Of a stretch of DNA of 35,286 bases, positions 7,174 through 14,688 are shown piece after piece; the stretch's first letter is position 1, and each line of letters begins with the position of its first letter. The notes below the pieces were generated by a model. It was not told the origin of the DNA. It worked only from the letters and a program-made list of their open reading frames with translations, and made no database searches. A program made the position numbers and the translations under genes. Source of the stretch: Betaproteobacteria bacterium (GTDB lineage: Bacteria; Pseudomonadota; Gammaproteobacteria; Burkholderiales; Burkholderiaceae); contig CANCIL010000012.1 of the NCBI GenBank assembly GCA_947378095.1, positions 1-35,286 on the forward strand, read 5' to 3'.

Positions 7174-7878
7174 ATGAACGTTTATTCTCGTCGCGCCGCT
7201 ATTAAGGCCCTAGCCGCTATTCCTTTACTGACCATGTTTGAGGGAAAAACACTATTTGCTGCTAGTGATACCCCCCCAATTCCATCTAATGTAATGGGTC
7301 CAGACGCTGCTCTCAGCCGTTTATTGGAGGGCAATAAAAGATATGCGTCTGGTAAGGTTGACGCACGTAATTTCATCAACACTAGGGAGGCGCTCACGAA
7401 AGGGCAAAATCCTTACGCCTCAATACTTTCTTGTGCTGACTCCAGGGTTAGTCCTGAATTATGTTTTGATGAGGGCCGCGGCGATCTATTTGTGAATCGT
7501 TTAGCAGGAAACTTTGTCACACCTGAAATTCTGGCTAGCCTTGAATACGGAGCGGCTGTCTTAAAGGCCCCTGTAATAATGGTCTTAGGACATACTGAGT
7601 GTGGTGCAATTAAGGCGGCGATTGATGCGGATAAAAATGACACCAATTACCCTGGACATATTCAGACCATCACCACAGCCTTAAACCCCGCCGTTAAGGC
7701 AGGTCAAAAAGATAGCGGTAATTTACTTGCTGCCACCACGCTAGAGAACATCAAAATGAATGTGGGCATGCTTAAAGACTCCACTCCATTATTAAGAAAG
7801 CTGGTTCAAGATAAGAAATTAATTGTAGTAGGCGGCCTTTATCATCTAGACACAGGAAAAGTCGATATTGTTGTCTAG
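7174..7878 (+). CDS. Exported beta-class carbonic anhydrase (Tat-type signal)
   Basis: A 234-residue protein from ATG 7174 (AGGTGG ends five bases upstream; GTG 7165 is less likely). The N terminus has a twin-arginine pattern (SRRAAIKAL) and a hydrophobic stretch, so the enzyme should cross the inner membrane folded, with its zinc. Beta-carbonic anhydrase residues are present: CADSR (Cys87, Asp89, Arg91) and GHTECGA (His140, Cys143). It interconverts CO2 and bicarbonate in the periplasm. A second, cytoplasmic-type enzyme of the same family is at 28772-29437. The gene has its own upstream terminator (copy G) and one downstream at 7906-7933, so it is monocistronic. Confidence 0.9.
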   Translation: MNVYSRRAAIKALAAIPLLTMFEGKTLFAASDTPPIPSNVMGPDAALSRLLEGNKRYASGKVDARNFINTREALTKGQNPYASILSCADSRVSPELCFDEGRGDLFVNRLAGNFVTPEILASLEYGAAVLKAPVIMVLGHTECGAIKAAIDADKNDTNYPGHIQTITTALNPAVKAGQKDSGNLLAATTLENIKMNVGMLKDSTPLLRKLVQDKKLIVVGGLYHLDTGKVDIVV

Positions 7879-7905
7879 CCGCTGAAGCTTGCCAAGCATC
7901 ATCCA

Positions 7906-7933
7906 AGCCACTTTCGGGTGGCTTTTTCTTTTT
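7906..7933 (+). terminator. Intrinsic terminator after carbonic anhydrase gene
   Basis: Stem agccac 7906-7911 / gtggct 7918-7923 with a tttcgg loop, followed by a T-rich run to 7933. It resembles the repeat terminators in design, but the tRNA part is not recognisable. Confidence 0.85.
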
Positions 7934-7968
7934 TGATTAAGATCTAGTAAACCTATTTGGAACCCTAA

Positions 7969-8364
7969 ATGCTTTTAATTACTTCAATCATTGCCTCGTT
8001 TTTAACCATTATTTTTATCAAACTCTCGTTTGCGGTTATTGGACTTCGAAGAAAGAATAAGGTGGGCTTAGGCAGTGGTGGCCATGAAGATTTAGAGAGG
8101 GCTATACGTGCACAAGGCAACTTTGCCGAGTATGCCCCTTTTGGAATAATCTTGATCGCCTGTCTAGAATTAAACGGCGCGCCTTGGTGGTTGCTAGCCA
8201 TTCTAGGTATTGCACTCATTACTGGGCGTTTGCTTCATGCAAAAGGCATTAATGTGCCGCCGCCCGACTTTAGTAAGCGAGTGCTTGGTATGAAATTCAC
8301 ATTCGCCACTTTAGTAACGCTCATTATTTTGAACTTAGGTTGGTCTCTATTTAGGCTGCTTTGA
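7969..8364 (+). CDS. MAPEG-family membrane protein
   Basis: A 131-residue protein with four hydrophobic helices. The segment RAIRAQGNFAEYAPFG (about 44-59) is the family signature: Arg, Asn-Phe-x-Glu-Tyr and Pro of the MAPEG (membrane-associated eicosanoid and glutathione metabolism) proteins. Bacterial members such as E. coli YecN are inner-membrane proteins with a possible glutathione-dependent activity that is mostly untested. It stands alone, between the carbonic anhydrase terminator and the histidine kinase. Confidence 0.85.
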   Translation: MLLITSIIASFLTIIFIKLSFAVIGLRRKNKVGLGSGGHEDLERAIRAQGNFAEYAPFGIILIACLELNGAPWWLLAILGIALITGRLLHAKGINVPPPDFSKRVLGMKFTFATLVTLIILNLGWSLFRLL

Positions 8365-8491
8365 TTGATCTTGGCGACAAATAATCGACAATAAGAATAT
8401 AAGTGATTTTGAGGGACAAGCTGAATCGTATTGAATACTGCCCCAAGGGCTAGCAGAGCCCTTCCCTTGTTCTAAGAGTAATATTCAATCA

Positions 8492-9910
8492 ATGAAATAC
8501 GCGAACGAACTCTTTTTCTTTGTTTCTTCCCTCATCTTGTGGGGATTGCTTTTTGGTTCTATCAATATATTAAGACTTGCAAAGAATAAGCAACCAGAAC
8601 GATTTTGGTTAATTGCGCTTTCCTGTAATGCAGCTGCATTTACACTTTTTTCAGTTGCATCAACAATATCCATCACGCTAATTACGCCAGCAAATACTTT
8701 ATTTGTTGCGAGTTTTGTTTACTTAGGTCTTTTCTGCCATTCCTTATCTAGACCGGTAAAGAAATATGTTCATATTGTTATTCCTCTAGCTTTATTAGTA
8801 TTTGCTGTGTGCTTTGAATATCTTAGGCAAAACGGATCGTTTGTAGGGCGCGTGACTTTTGTTAGTCTTGTTGCTGCTACATGCCTAATTTGGGAGCTAG
8901 TCGAGTTAAATCGTCTAAAACAAATTCGATCTACTCAACTTCGCTTTTTGTTTTATACGATTGCAGTTGAATTGGCCCTTACCTTTGGCAGATTGACGGC
9001 TTTATATTTTGATGGTGCACCAACGGCAATTCATCTATATCAGGAAGGCATTGTCAGCGCATCTATCCGGTGGGCATGGCTTGGCGTTGCCATTTTGTCC
9101 TACATAGCAGTGCTTGGATATTGGATGGAAAAGTTGAGCGCTGAAAATATTCAGGTGGCCAGAGAAAACCAAAAGATTACTGAACTCCTAAAAGAAAAAG
9201 AGCGCTTAATTTATGGCCTGATGAAAGCCAACAAGACCGCAGCCACTGGGGCACTATCGGCTTCCATTGCTCACGAACTGAATCAACCACTTGGCGCATC
9301 CAATCTAAACATTCAATTTCTAAAGATGAAATTAGAAAAAGGAGTGTTAAATCCTGAGCTTGGAAAAGAGATACTGGATTCTTTAGAGGAAGACAATAAG
9401 CGTGCTGCTACGATTGTTAAATCTTTGAGATCAATCTTCACAGACGGTGAACTAAATTCTGCCGGGGTTCGGCTAGGCGACTTAATCTCAAAAGTATTGG
9501 ATATTGTTAAGCCCGAGTTGAAGTCAAAGAATATTCAGATTCAATTAAAGGTGGATGAGACTTTGGCAGTAAGTGTTAACTCAGGTGAAATTGAGCAAGT
9601 GATTCTGAACCTGGTAAACAATGCAGTCCAAGCGCTGGCAAACTCTGGTGCACTGGCCCGAAGAATCTCTATTGAAGTAGTTAGGTCTGGGGATATGGCT
9701 CAAATGAGCGTTACAGATAATGGCAGCGGAGTACCTGCCGAATTCCGCCCGCAACTATTTGAGTTGCTGAGTACCACCAAGCAAACAGGCATGGGCTTGG
9801 GCTTATGGCTTTGCAAACACATTGTTAGTCGATATGGCGGGACAATTCAATATGAAGAGCCAGCAGATGGCGGCGCTCAGTTTTTAATTAAATTACCTGC
9901 GCTTACCTAA
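8492..9910 (+). CDS. Membrane sensor histidine kinase, orphan
   Basis: 472 residues: an N-terminal membrane part of six to seven hydrophobic helices (about 5-215) with no large periplasmic loop, a short coiled-coil-like linker (about 215-245), the dimerisation/phosphoacceptor region with the H-box IAHELNQPLGA (His261), and a HATPase domain with N-box (NLVNNAVQAL), G1 (DNGSGVP) and G2 (GMGLGLWLCKH). The kinase should phosphorylate a response-regulator partner, but none is encoded next to it. A signal sensed within the membrane is suggested by the lack of a periplasmic domain. A hairpin aagggct/agccctt at 8445-8463 lies ahead of the gene. Confidence 0.9.
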   Translation: MKYANELFFFVSSLILWGLLFGSINILRLAKNKQPERFWLIALSCNAAAFTLFSVASTISITLITPANTLFVASFVYLGLFCHSLSRPVKKYVHIVIPLALLVFAVCFEYLRQNGSFVGRVTFVSLVAATCLIWELVELNRLKQIRSTQLRFLFYTIAVELALTFGRLTALYFDGAPTAIHLYQEGIVSASIRWAWLGVAILSYIAVLGYWMEKLSAENIQVARENQKITELLKEKERLIYGLMKANKTAATGALSASIAHELNQPLGASNLNIQFLKMKLEKGVLNPELGKEILDSLEEDNKRAATIVKSLRSIFTDGELNSAGVRLGDLISKVLDIVKPELKSKNIQIQLKVDETLAVSVNSGEIEQVILNLVNNAVQALANSGALARRISIEVVRSGDMAQMSVTDNGSGVPAEFRPQLFELLSTTKQTGMGLGLWLCKHIVSRYGGTIQYEEPADGGAQFLIKLPALT

Positions 9911-9951
9911 GCTTTATATCCCTTTATTCAAAGAGCTCCCTAGGAGATGGT

Positions 9952-10635
9952 ATGTATAAGTTAATTGCATTTGATGCCTATGGGACATTATTTGATGTTT
10001 ACTCTATGGGGCAGTTGGCAGAAGAAATATTTCCGAGTCATGGACAGGCGCTCGCCTTAATGTGGCGCGATCGTCAAATTGAATACACGCGCTTGGTCAC
10101 GATGAGTGACCCTAATCCCGCTGGTAGCAAATACTATTTGCCTTTTTGGGACCTGACCATTCGATCCTTGCGATATGTTTGTAAGCGTATGGATCTAGAA
10201 CTGAGCACTGTCAATGAAAAGCGCCTAATGGATCAGTATGCCAAGCTAACTGGTTTTGAAGACAGCTTGAAGGTACTTAAGTCAATTAAAGATAAGGGCA
10301 TTGCCACTGCTATTTTGTCCAATGGTAGTAAAGAGATGCTGGCAACCGTGGTCGAAAGTAATGGCTTAAGGCCTTATTTAGATCGGGTAGTCACGATCGA
10401 GGATGTTCGCTTATTCAAAACAGCTCCTCAGGCATACGAGCTTTTATTAAAAGCGTTCGCAGTAAAAAAAGAAGAAATTTTGTTTGTGTCTAGCAATGCG
10501 TGGGATGCGCTTGCGGCAAAGTGGTTTGGGTTTGATGTGTTTTGGGTAAATCGTCTTGGACACCCATATGAAGAAATTGGAGAAAAACCAAACTACGAGG
10601 GAAATTCCTTAAGCAAAGTACTGGAAGTCCTTTAA
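9952..10635 (+). CDS. Haloacid dehalogenase-type hydrolase (type II, HAD superfamily)
   Basis: A 227-residue cytoplasmic protein. HAD motif I is FDAYGTLFDV (nucleophile Asp8), motif II is LSNGS (about 122-126), the motif III lysine lies in LFKTAPQAY, and motif IV is replaced by SSNAWDALAAKWFG, as in L-2-haloacid dehalogenases. The predicted reaction is hydrolytic removal of halide from short 2-haloacids, with inversion; related enzymes act on other small substrates. A strong ribosome binding site (AGGAG) sits about 5 bases before ATG 9952. The gene is 41 bases after the kinase gene and may share its transcript. Confidence 0.85.
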   Translation: MYKLIAFDAYGTLFDVYSMGQLAEEIFPSHGQALALMWRDRQIEYTRLVTMSDPNPAGSKYYLPFWDLTIRSLRYVCKRMDLELSTVNEKRLMDQYAKLTGFEDSLKVLKSIKDKGIATAILSNGSKEMLATVVESNGLRPYLDRVVTIEDVRLFKTAPQAYELLLKAFAVKKEEILFVSSNAWDALAAKWFGFDVFWVNRLGHPYEEIGEKPNYEGNSLSKVLEVL

Positions 10636-10699
10636 GGAGGCAGGCATTCTTGGAATTGTCCTGCTAGTATCCTGATAAGACCCTTTAATTGGAGTTCAG

Positions 10700-10960
10700 A
10701 TGAAAAACCTCAGCCCCTTCATAGCGGCAGCCTTTTTACTGGCGCCTTTACACAGCATTGCCCAATCTTCTCCTGCGGCAGATCCAGGCAAAGCGAGTGC
10801 GCCACCACGTTCATTTGTTGTCATTGATAAAAATAATGATGGCCATATTTCACGTGATGAGGCAAAGCAAGCAGGTATCTCCAACTTGAATTTTGATGCC
10901 GCCGATAAAGATAAAGATGGCAAGTTAAATCTGAGCGAGTGGACATTGCTCAAGTTTTAA
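10700..10960 (+). CDS. Exported EF-hand protein (two loops)
   Basis: 86 residues with a signal peptide (about 1-21, cleavage after SIA). Two canonical 12-residue EF-hand loops follow: Asp43-Glu54 (DKNNDGHISRDE) and Asp69-Glu80 (DKDKDGKLNLSE), with Asp, Asn/Asp, Gly and Glu at the expected calcium-binding positions. The protein should bind calcium in the periplasm. A second EF-hand protein, membrane-anchored, is encoded just downstream at 11238. Confidence 0.85.
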   Translation: MKNLSPFIAAAFLLAPLHSIAQSSPAADPGKASAPPRSFVVIDKNNDGHISRDEAKQAGISNLNFDAADKDKDGKLNLSEWTLLKF

Positions 10961-11237
10961 TCATCAGAGGTATTTCTTCAACGATTTGGCTTCCCTAGGC
11001 CGCCTTAGAGATGACTTTCTATTCTGAGGGCGTCAGGTCACAAGATAAGGCTAAAGATCCCAATAACGGCTTAGGCCCTGCCCCGAAGGTAACTTTTCAG
11101 ACTTCCCCATCTTGACTCTTGAGATATTTTCTATAAATATGCTTAGAATGGTTGAACGAGGGAGCTAAAGGGTAAGACCTGCTTTAATGCTGCTATGCTC
11201 GTAGCGCTTAATTATTAGAAACAATAAAGGAGAACAC
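10961..11237 (+). other. Intergenic stretch with possible promoter
   Basis: No reading frame of note. The part around 11113-11150 is AT-rich with TTGAC-like and TATAAA-like hexamers, but the spacing does not fit a textbook sigma-70 promoter. A ribosome binding site (AAAGGAGA) just before 11238 serves the next gene. Confidence 0.3.
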
Positions 11238-11543
11238 ATGAAGGCCTCAAAGATAGTGTTAGCGGTGGTGATCATCGCTATCGCCGGATATATTGCAAGT
11301 AAGTATTTTGGTGCTCGTGCTAGTGCGGTGGATAAAAAGGCACAGTGGTATATCAAGTTAGATAAAAACGGCGATGGCAGCTTGTCCATTGAAGAATTGA
11401 AAATTATGGATGCCAACGGAGACGGCGTGTTGACCATTGAAGAGGCGGCCATGTACCAAATCCCAGCAGAGGTATTAAAAGAGTGGGATGCAAACGGTGA
11501 CGGCTCAATTTCCCTAAAAGAGCTTAACGCCTGCGGTTGTTAA
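11238..11543 (+). CDS. Membrane-anchored EF-hand protein (three loops)
   Basis: 101 residues. One N-terminal hydrophobic helix (about 5-22) anchors the protein, with the C-terminal part outside. Three canonical EF-hand loops are present: Asp42-Glu53, Asp58-Glu69 and Asp84-Glu95, each of the D-x-N-G-D-G type. The first two are only 16 residues apart, closer than in calmodulin-like pairs, so they cannot both have full flanking helices. The C terminus ends with CGC. The ribosome binding site AAGGAG is excellent. Function unknown beyond predicted calcium binding. Confidence 0.85.
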   Translation: MKASKIVLAVVIIAIAGYIASKYFGARASAVDKKAQWYIKLDKNGDGSLSIEELKIMDANGDGVLTIEEAAMYQIPAEVLKEWDANGDGSISLKELNACGC

Positions 11544-11552
11544 TTGTGAATC

Positions 11553-11577
11553 AAGCCACCTTCGGGTGGCTTTTCTT
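11553..11577 (+). terminator. Intrinsic terminator after EF-hand gene
   Basis: Stem agccacc 11554-11560 / ggtggct 11565-11571 with a TTCG loop and a T-rich tail. It has the same design as the repeat terminators further left, without a tRNA portion. Confidence 0.85.
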
Positions 11578-11658
11578 TGTCCGCCCTTTCTGGGCCCCTA
11601 AGCGAAAAGCTTAATGAATAGAGTCTTGTATGATGATCTTAATTAATTAGGGGATCAT

Positions 11659-12051
11659 ATGGAGCAGGAACTAAGTCAGAGTGAGCTTGCAGAACAGGGT
11701 GAGAAATTAGAGCGCCTATCAGTCCAATATCTCCAAGATAAAAATTGGGATGCGCTTGAAAAGATGTTGGACCCTGCCTGTCAATTTGTGGGTATGGCTG
11801 GGGCCTGTGATCGCACAACGGCCATGACCCTCATGAAGGGGATGAATCTTGGCCCGGTCAAATTTAAAGACTTCCTAGTTACCCAATCGGGCGATAATCT
11901 CATTGTGAGTTTTTGGCTTGCAGCAGATGAATACCATGACGGTAAAGCGCTTTCATCCGATTATTCACCTCGCTTAAGCGTTTGGAAAAAAACCAGCAGC
12001 AAGTGGCTATGCATTGCCTATGCCGATCTCATAACTCCTAAGTCCTCATAA
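11659..12051 (+). CDS. NTF2-like/SnoaL-type small protein
   Basis: A 130-residue cytoplasmic protein. An N-terminal helix with LSVQYLQDKNWDALEKML leads into a cone-shaped alpha+beta fold whose last strands read LSVWKKTSSKWLCIAYADL, the usual ending of DUF4440/SnoaL-like members of the NTF2 superfamily. Catalytic residues are variable in this fold, so no reaction is assigned. AGGGGA lies 6 bases ahead of ATG 11659. The following gene begins 7 bases after its stop, so they are probably co-transcribed. Confidence 0.65.
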   Translation: MEQELSQSELAEQGEKLERLSVQYLQDKNWDALEKMLDPACQFVGMAGACDRTTAMTLMKGMNLGPVKFKDFLVTQSGDNLIVSFWLAADEYHDGKALSSDYSPRLSVWKKTSSKWLCIAYADLITPKSS

Positions 12052-12058
12052 GCATTCA

Positions 12059-12892
12059 ATGGCGCGATTGAATATTTGCTTGGTCAAGCCAGACAACTAT
12101 ATACACTCCTATGCTTTTTTAGAGTTGGGAGAGCTATTGTATTTTTCGCTTATGGAGCTTGGCCATGAAGTAACCTTTGGCTTCAATAATATTGAGCCTT
12201 CAGCTACTAATATATTAATTGGCTGTCATCTTTTAGACCCCAGTTTTATTAAACAGATTCCTGCTTCCACCATTATTCTGAATACGGAGCAAGTTTATGG
12301 GGAAACCAATTGGAATAAGCCGATTTTTGCGTGGGCTAAGCATTTTCAAATTTGGGATTACAGTCCTAAGAACATCGAAAAATTAAATCAGTTAGGCATT
12401 GATCGAACAAAGTTATTGAAGATTGGATTTCAAAAAGAGTTGGCGCGTTTAGATTTAAGTGGACCAAAAGAAATTGACGTCTTATTTTATGGCTCAGTCA
12501 ACGAGAGAAGAAAAATCATATTAGACGGGCTTGAGGCGAGAGGCCTTAAAGTCAAAGTCTTGTTTGGCGTCTATGGCAAAGACCGCGATGAGTGGATCGA
12601 GCGCTCAAAAGTGGTTCTCAATCATCATTACTATGAATCGCAAATTTTTGAAATAGTGAGGGTTTTTTATTTGCTCACGAATTCAGTAGCTGTTGTTGGA
12701 GAGGTAAATGATACAACTTCAATAGACTCTATTTATCAAGACGGCATATATGCTTCGCGATATGAAGACCTGATCAGTAATTGCGTTGAGCTAGCCAGCA
12801 ATCAAGTGCTTAGAGATCAGATTCAGTCAAAAGCTTTGCAGGCTATTTCACAATATCCACAAGCCCTCTTTACTGAGGAGGTGCTCTGTTGA
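12059..12892 (+). CDS. Glycosyltransferase-like protein (GT-B-like)
   Basis: 277 residues. The N-terminal half alternates strands and helices (LNICLVKPDNY, LGHEVTFGFN, TNILIGCHLL, STIILNTEQ); the second half has a strand DVLFYGSVNERRKII followed by a helix, and a C-terminal stretch LTNSVAVVGEVNDTTSI plus ALQAI, reminiscent of the nucleotide-sugar half of family-1 or CgeB-like glycosyltransferases. No exact family motif is certain. Its TGA overlaps the TTG start of the following gene (TTGA), so the two are translationally coupled. Polysaccharide or glycoprotein modification is the general expectation only. Confidence 0.55.
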   Translation: MARLNICLVKPDNYIHSYAFLELGELLYFSLMELGHEVTFGFNNIEPSATNILIGCHLLDPSFIKQIPASTIILNTEQVYGETNWNKPIFAWAKHFQIWDYSPKNIEKLNQLGIDRTKLLKIGFQKELARLDLSGPKEIDVLFYGSVNERRKIILDGLEARGLKVKVLFGVYGKDRDEWIERSKVVLNHHYYESQIFEIVRVFYLLTNSVAVVGEVNDTTSIDSIYQDGIYASRYEDLISNCVELASNQVLRDQIQSKALQAISQYPQALFTEEVLC

Positions 12893-13722
12893 GATCTGAT
12901 ATTGACGAGTTACATCGTTTAGCCTGTGATGCGGCGCGCGATACCTATATTGATCCAGCATCAGGCTATCAAGTGCTCACCAGCAAAGCCCTTTTAAGGC
13001 AAGGCGCTTGTTGTGGAAACTCTTGCAGGCACTGCCCCTATGGGCACATTAATGTGGGCGATCCTAATCTCATCAAGCAGTCGATTGCTGGGCCTGTGCT
13101 CATGAATTGGTCTAGCAAAGATCAAGACATTGATGTTTTATTTTGGTCGGGCGGTAAGGATAGTTTTTTGGCCTTGGATCACTTGCTTCAGGAAAAGAAA
13201 CGCGTTGTTTTGCTTACCAGTTTTGGGGCCTTAACCAGCAGGGTCTCTATTCAAAATATCCATATTAAAAATATTGCAAAGCAGGCGGAATTTCTGAAGC
13301 TGCCTTTATGTCTTGTACCTTTATTTCCGAATACGGATTACAAGAGCAGCATTCAAGAGGCTTTGGAATTAATTACGATGCAAACTGGCGCACGCATTAA
13401 TCGACTGGTGTTTGGTGATCTTCATTTGCAGAGTATTCGCCAGTGGCGCGTTGATACTTGGCCTCAATATAAGATCTATACGCCCCTTTTCAATGTTTCT
13501 TATGAAAAGCTCCTGAGTAACTTATGGAGTTTGCAAGAGTTGATGGACTTGGAGATTACGCTTTCAACAGAGCTGGTAATGCCCAATGAAACATTGGGTG
13601 TTGGTACTAGCTTTACAGAAGGTTTAGTGCAAAAGCTTAAAGAAAGTGGCTTGGATGCCATGCTAGAGAACGGTGAGGCGCATACTTTAGTTTTTCCGCG
13701 CACCTGGAAAATATACCAATAG
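12889..13722 (+). CDS. Cys-rich (DUF5522-like) / Dph6-like ATP-pyrophosphatase fusion
   Basis: 277 residues, start TTG 12889 overlapping the upstream TGA. Residues about 15-55 form a compact Cys-rich module (Cys41, Cys42, Cys46, Cys49, followed by PYG) like DUF5522. Residues about 82-270 form a PP-loop ATPase: SGGKDS (Ser87-Ser92) binds ATP, and GEAHTLVF near the end matches the diphthine-ammonia ligase (Dph6) family signature GE-x-HT. Such enzymes adenylate a carboxylate or carbonyl group and transfer nitrogen or sulfur. Bacteria have no diphthamide, so the substrate is unknown. The Cys module could bind a metal or Fe-S cluster. Confidence 0.75.
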   Translation: MRSDIDELHRLACDAARDTYIDPASGYQVLTSKALLRQGACCGNSCRHCPYGHINVGDPNLIKQSIAGPVLMNWSSKDQDIDVLFWSGGKDSFLALDHLLQEKKRVVLLTSFGALTSRVSIQNIHIKNIAKQAEFLKLPLCLVPLFPNTDYKSSIQEALELITMQTGARINRLVFGDLHLQSIRQWRVDTWPQYKIYTPLFNVSYEKLLSNLWSLQELMDLEITLSTELVMPNETLGVGTSFTEGLVQKLKESGLDAMLENGEAHTLVFPRTWKIYQ

Positions 13723-13730
13723 GAATCGAT

Positions 13731-13877
13731 ATGAAAAAACAATTACTTATCTTGATGACTCTGATGCTGACATTTCTTTTGAATGGATGCCTTTTGAGTA
13801 GCACATCGCCAGTTGGCGTCAATTGCATTCCTGGCACCCCTTTTCAGGATATGCCAGTCGCCTGTATTGGCCTGTAA
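13731..13877 (+). CDS. Very small lipoprotein
   Basis: A 48-residue protein. A positively charged start (MKKQ) and a hydrophobic core are followed by a lipobox ending LNGC, with Cys20 as the lipidation site, leaving a mature lipopeptide of 29 residues containing two more cysteines (32 and 45). AGGA lies 6 bases ahead of the ATG. It is 8 bases after the Dph6-like gene and may belong to that operon. Function unknown; entericidin-like or small structural lipoproteins have similar sizes. Confidence 0.6.
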   Translation: MKKQLLILMTLMLTFLLNGCLLSSTSPVGVNCIPGTPFQDMPVACIGL

Positions 13878-13884
13878 TCTAGAT

Positions 13885-14580
13885 CTAGAACTGGTAGCCT
13901 AAGCCAAAGAGTAGGTTGGTGGTGGTAGCGGTCACAGTGGAATTGAGCGTGGCAGGAACGCTGACATTGCCCGGTGTTTTTAAAGTGCCACTGAGGGAGC
14001 GATTCAAGCTACCGTAGTTAACATAGTTGTATTCAGCAAAGCCATAAAGGCCCGACCCAATAATTTGCTTATAGCCAAATCCTAGGCTAGTGCCACCCAT
14101 GTAAAAGTCGGTATTAACACCATTAGCGCTAGATCCTGTGTAGCCAACTTTGCCATAGAGAAGTTTGTTTTGGTCCAGCGCTAAGCCAGGCGCTAGAAAA
14201 ATATTCAATGAGTTGTTGATATGAACTGATGCAGAGTTTTGATAGGTTCCCACACTACCGCTATAGCTTGCGGATGCGCTGGCATTTGAGGTTGGAAAAG
14301 GCGAGTATTCAATTCCAAGACCGAGCAATAAAGGGGTGCCTGAGAAAAAGTTATATCCCGCTGTAATGGTGCCGGTAAATCCACTAGCGTTTGAAACCGA
14401 AACAGTTGGCGTAAGGCTTTGCCCCGCTGCACTTAAGCTTGTATTTGAAAAAGAGGGAGACGCACTTTGATAGCCCACGCCAAATTGGGCATACGGCCCT
14501 GAGAACTTTGAATTTTGTGCAATCGCGACTGAGGAAAAGCAGCACAAGATAAAAATGTAAACATATGAACGAATAAGCAT
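13885..14580 (-). CDS. Outer-membrane beta-barrel protein
   Basis: 231 residues with a signal peptide (about 1-21, cleavage after AIA). The mature chain consists of alternating beta strands rich in Gly, Ser, Thr and Tyr (GPYAQFGVGYQ, FTGTITAGYNFF) and ends in GLGYQF: a terminal Phe with an alternating aromatic pattern that is recognised by the BAM complex. Probably an eight-stranded OmpA/OprG-like surface barrel. AAGGGG lies just upstream of the ATG on this strand. It ends 7 bases from the small lipoprotein gene in convergent orientation. Confidence 0.8.
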   Translation of the reverse strand: MLIRSYVYIFILCCFSSVAIAQNSKFSGPYAQFGVGYQSASPSFSNTSLSAAGQSLTPTVSVSNASGFTGTITAGYNFFSGTPLLLGLGIEYSPFPTSNASASASYSGSVGTYQNSASVHINNSLNIFLAPGLALDQNKLLYGKVGYTGSSANGVNTDFYMGGTSLGFGYKQIIGSGLYGFAEYNYVNYGSLNRSLSGTLKTPGNVSVPATLNSTVTATTTNLLFGLGYQF

Positions 14581-14688
14581 CTGCGCCCCTTAATGAAATT
14601 ATTTGTATTGCATCGACAGAATCAATATACAGCATTAACGGCTATGAAAAAACTAGTGCAGACAGTGTTTAGGCGTAATATTTTAGGC

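Noticed and set aside
8445..8463. Intrinsic terminator before the histidine kinase
   Set aside because: The 7-bp hairpin is real but is followed by cccttg rather than a T-run, so termination is not supported.
12889..13722. True diphthamide biosynthesis
   Set aside because: Diphthamide exists on archaeal and eukaryotic EF-2, not on bacterial EF-G, and no other dph gene is nearby; only the enzyme family, not the pathway, is supported.
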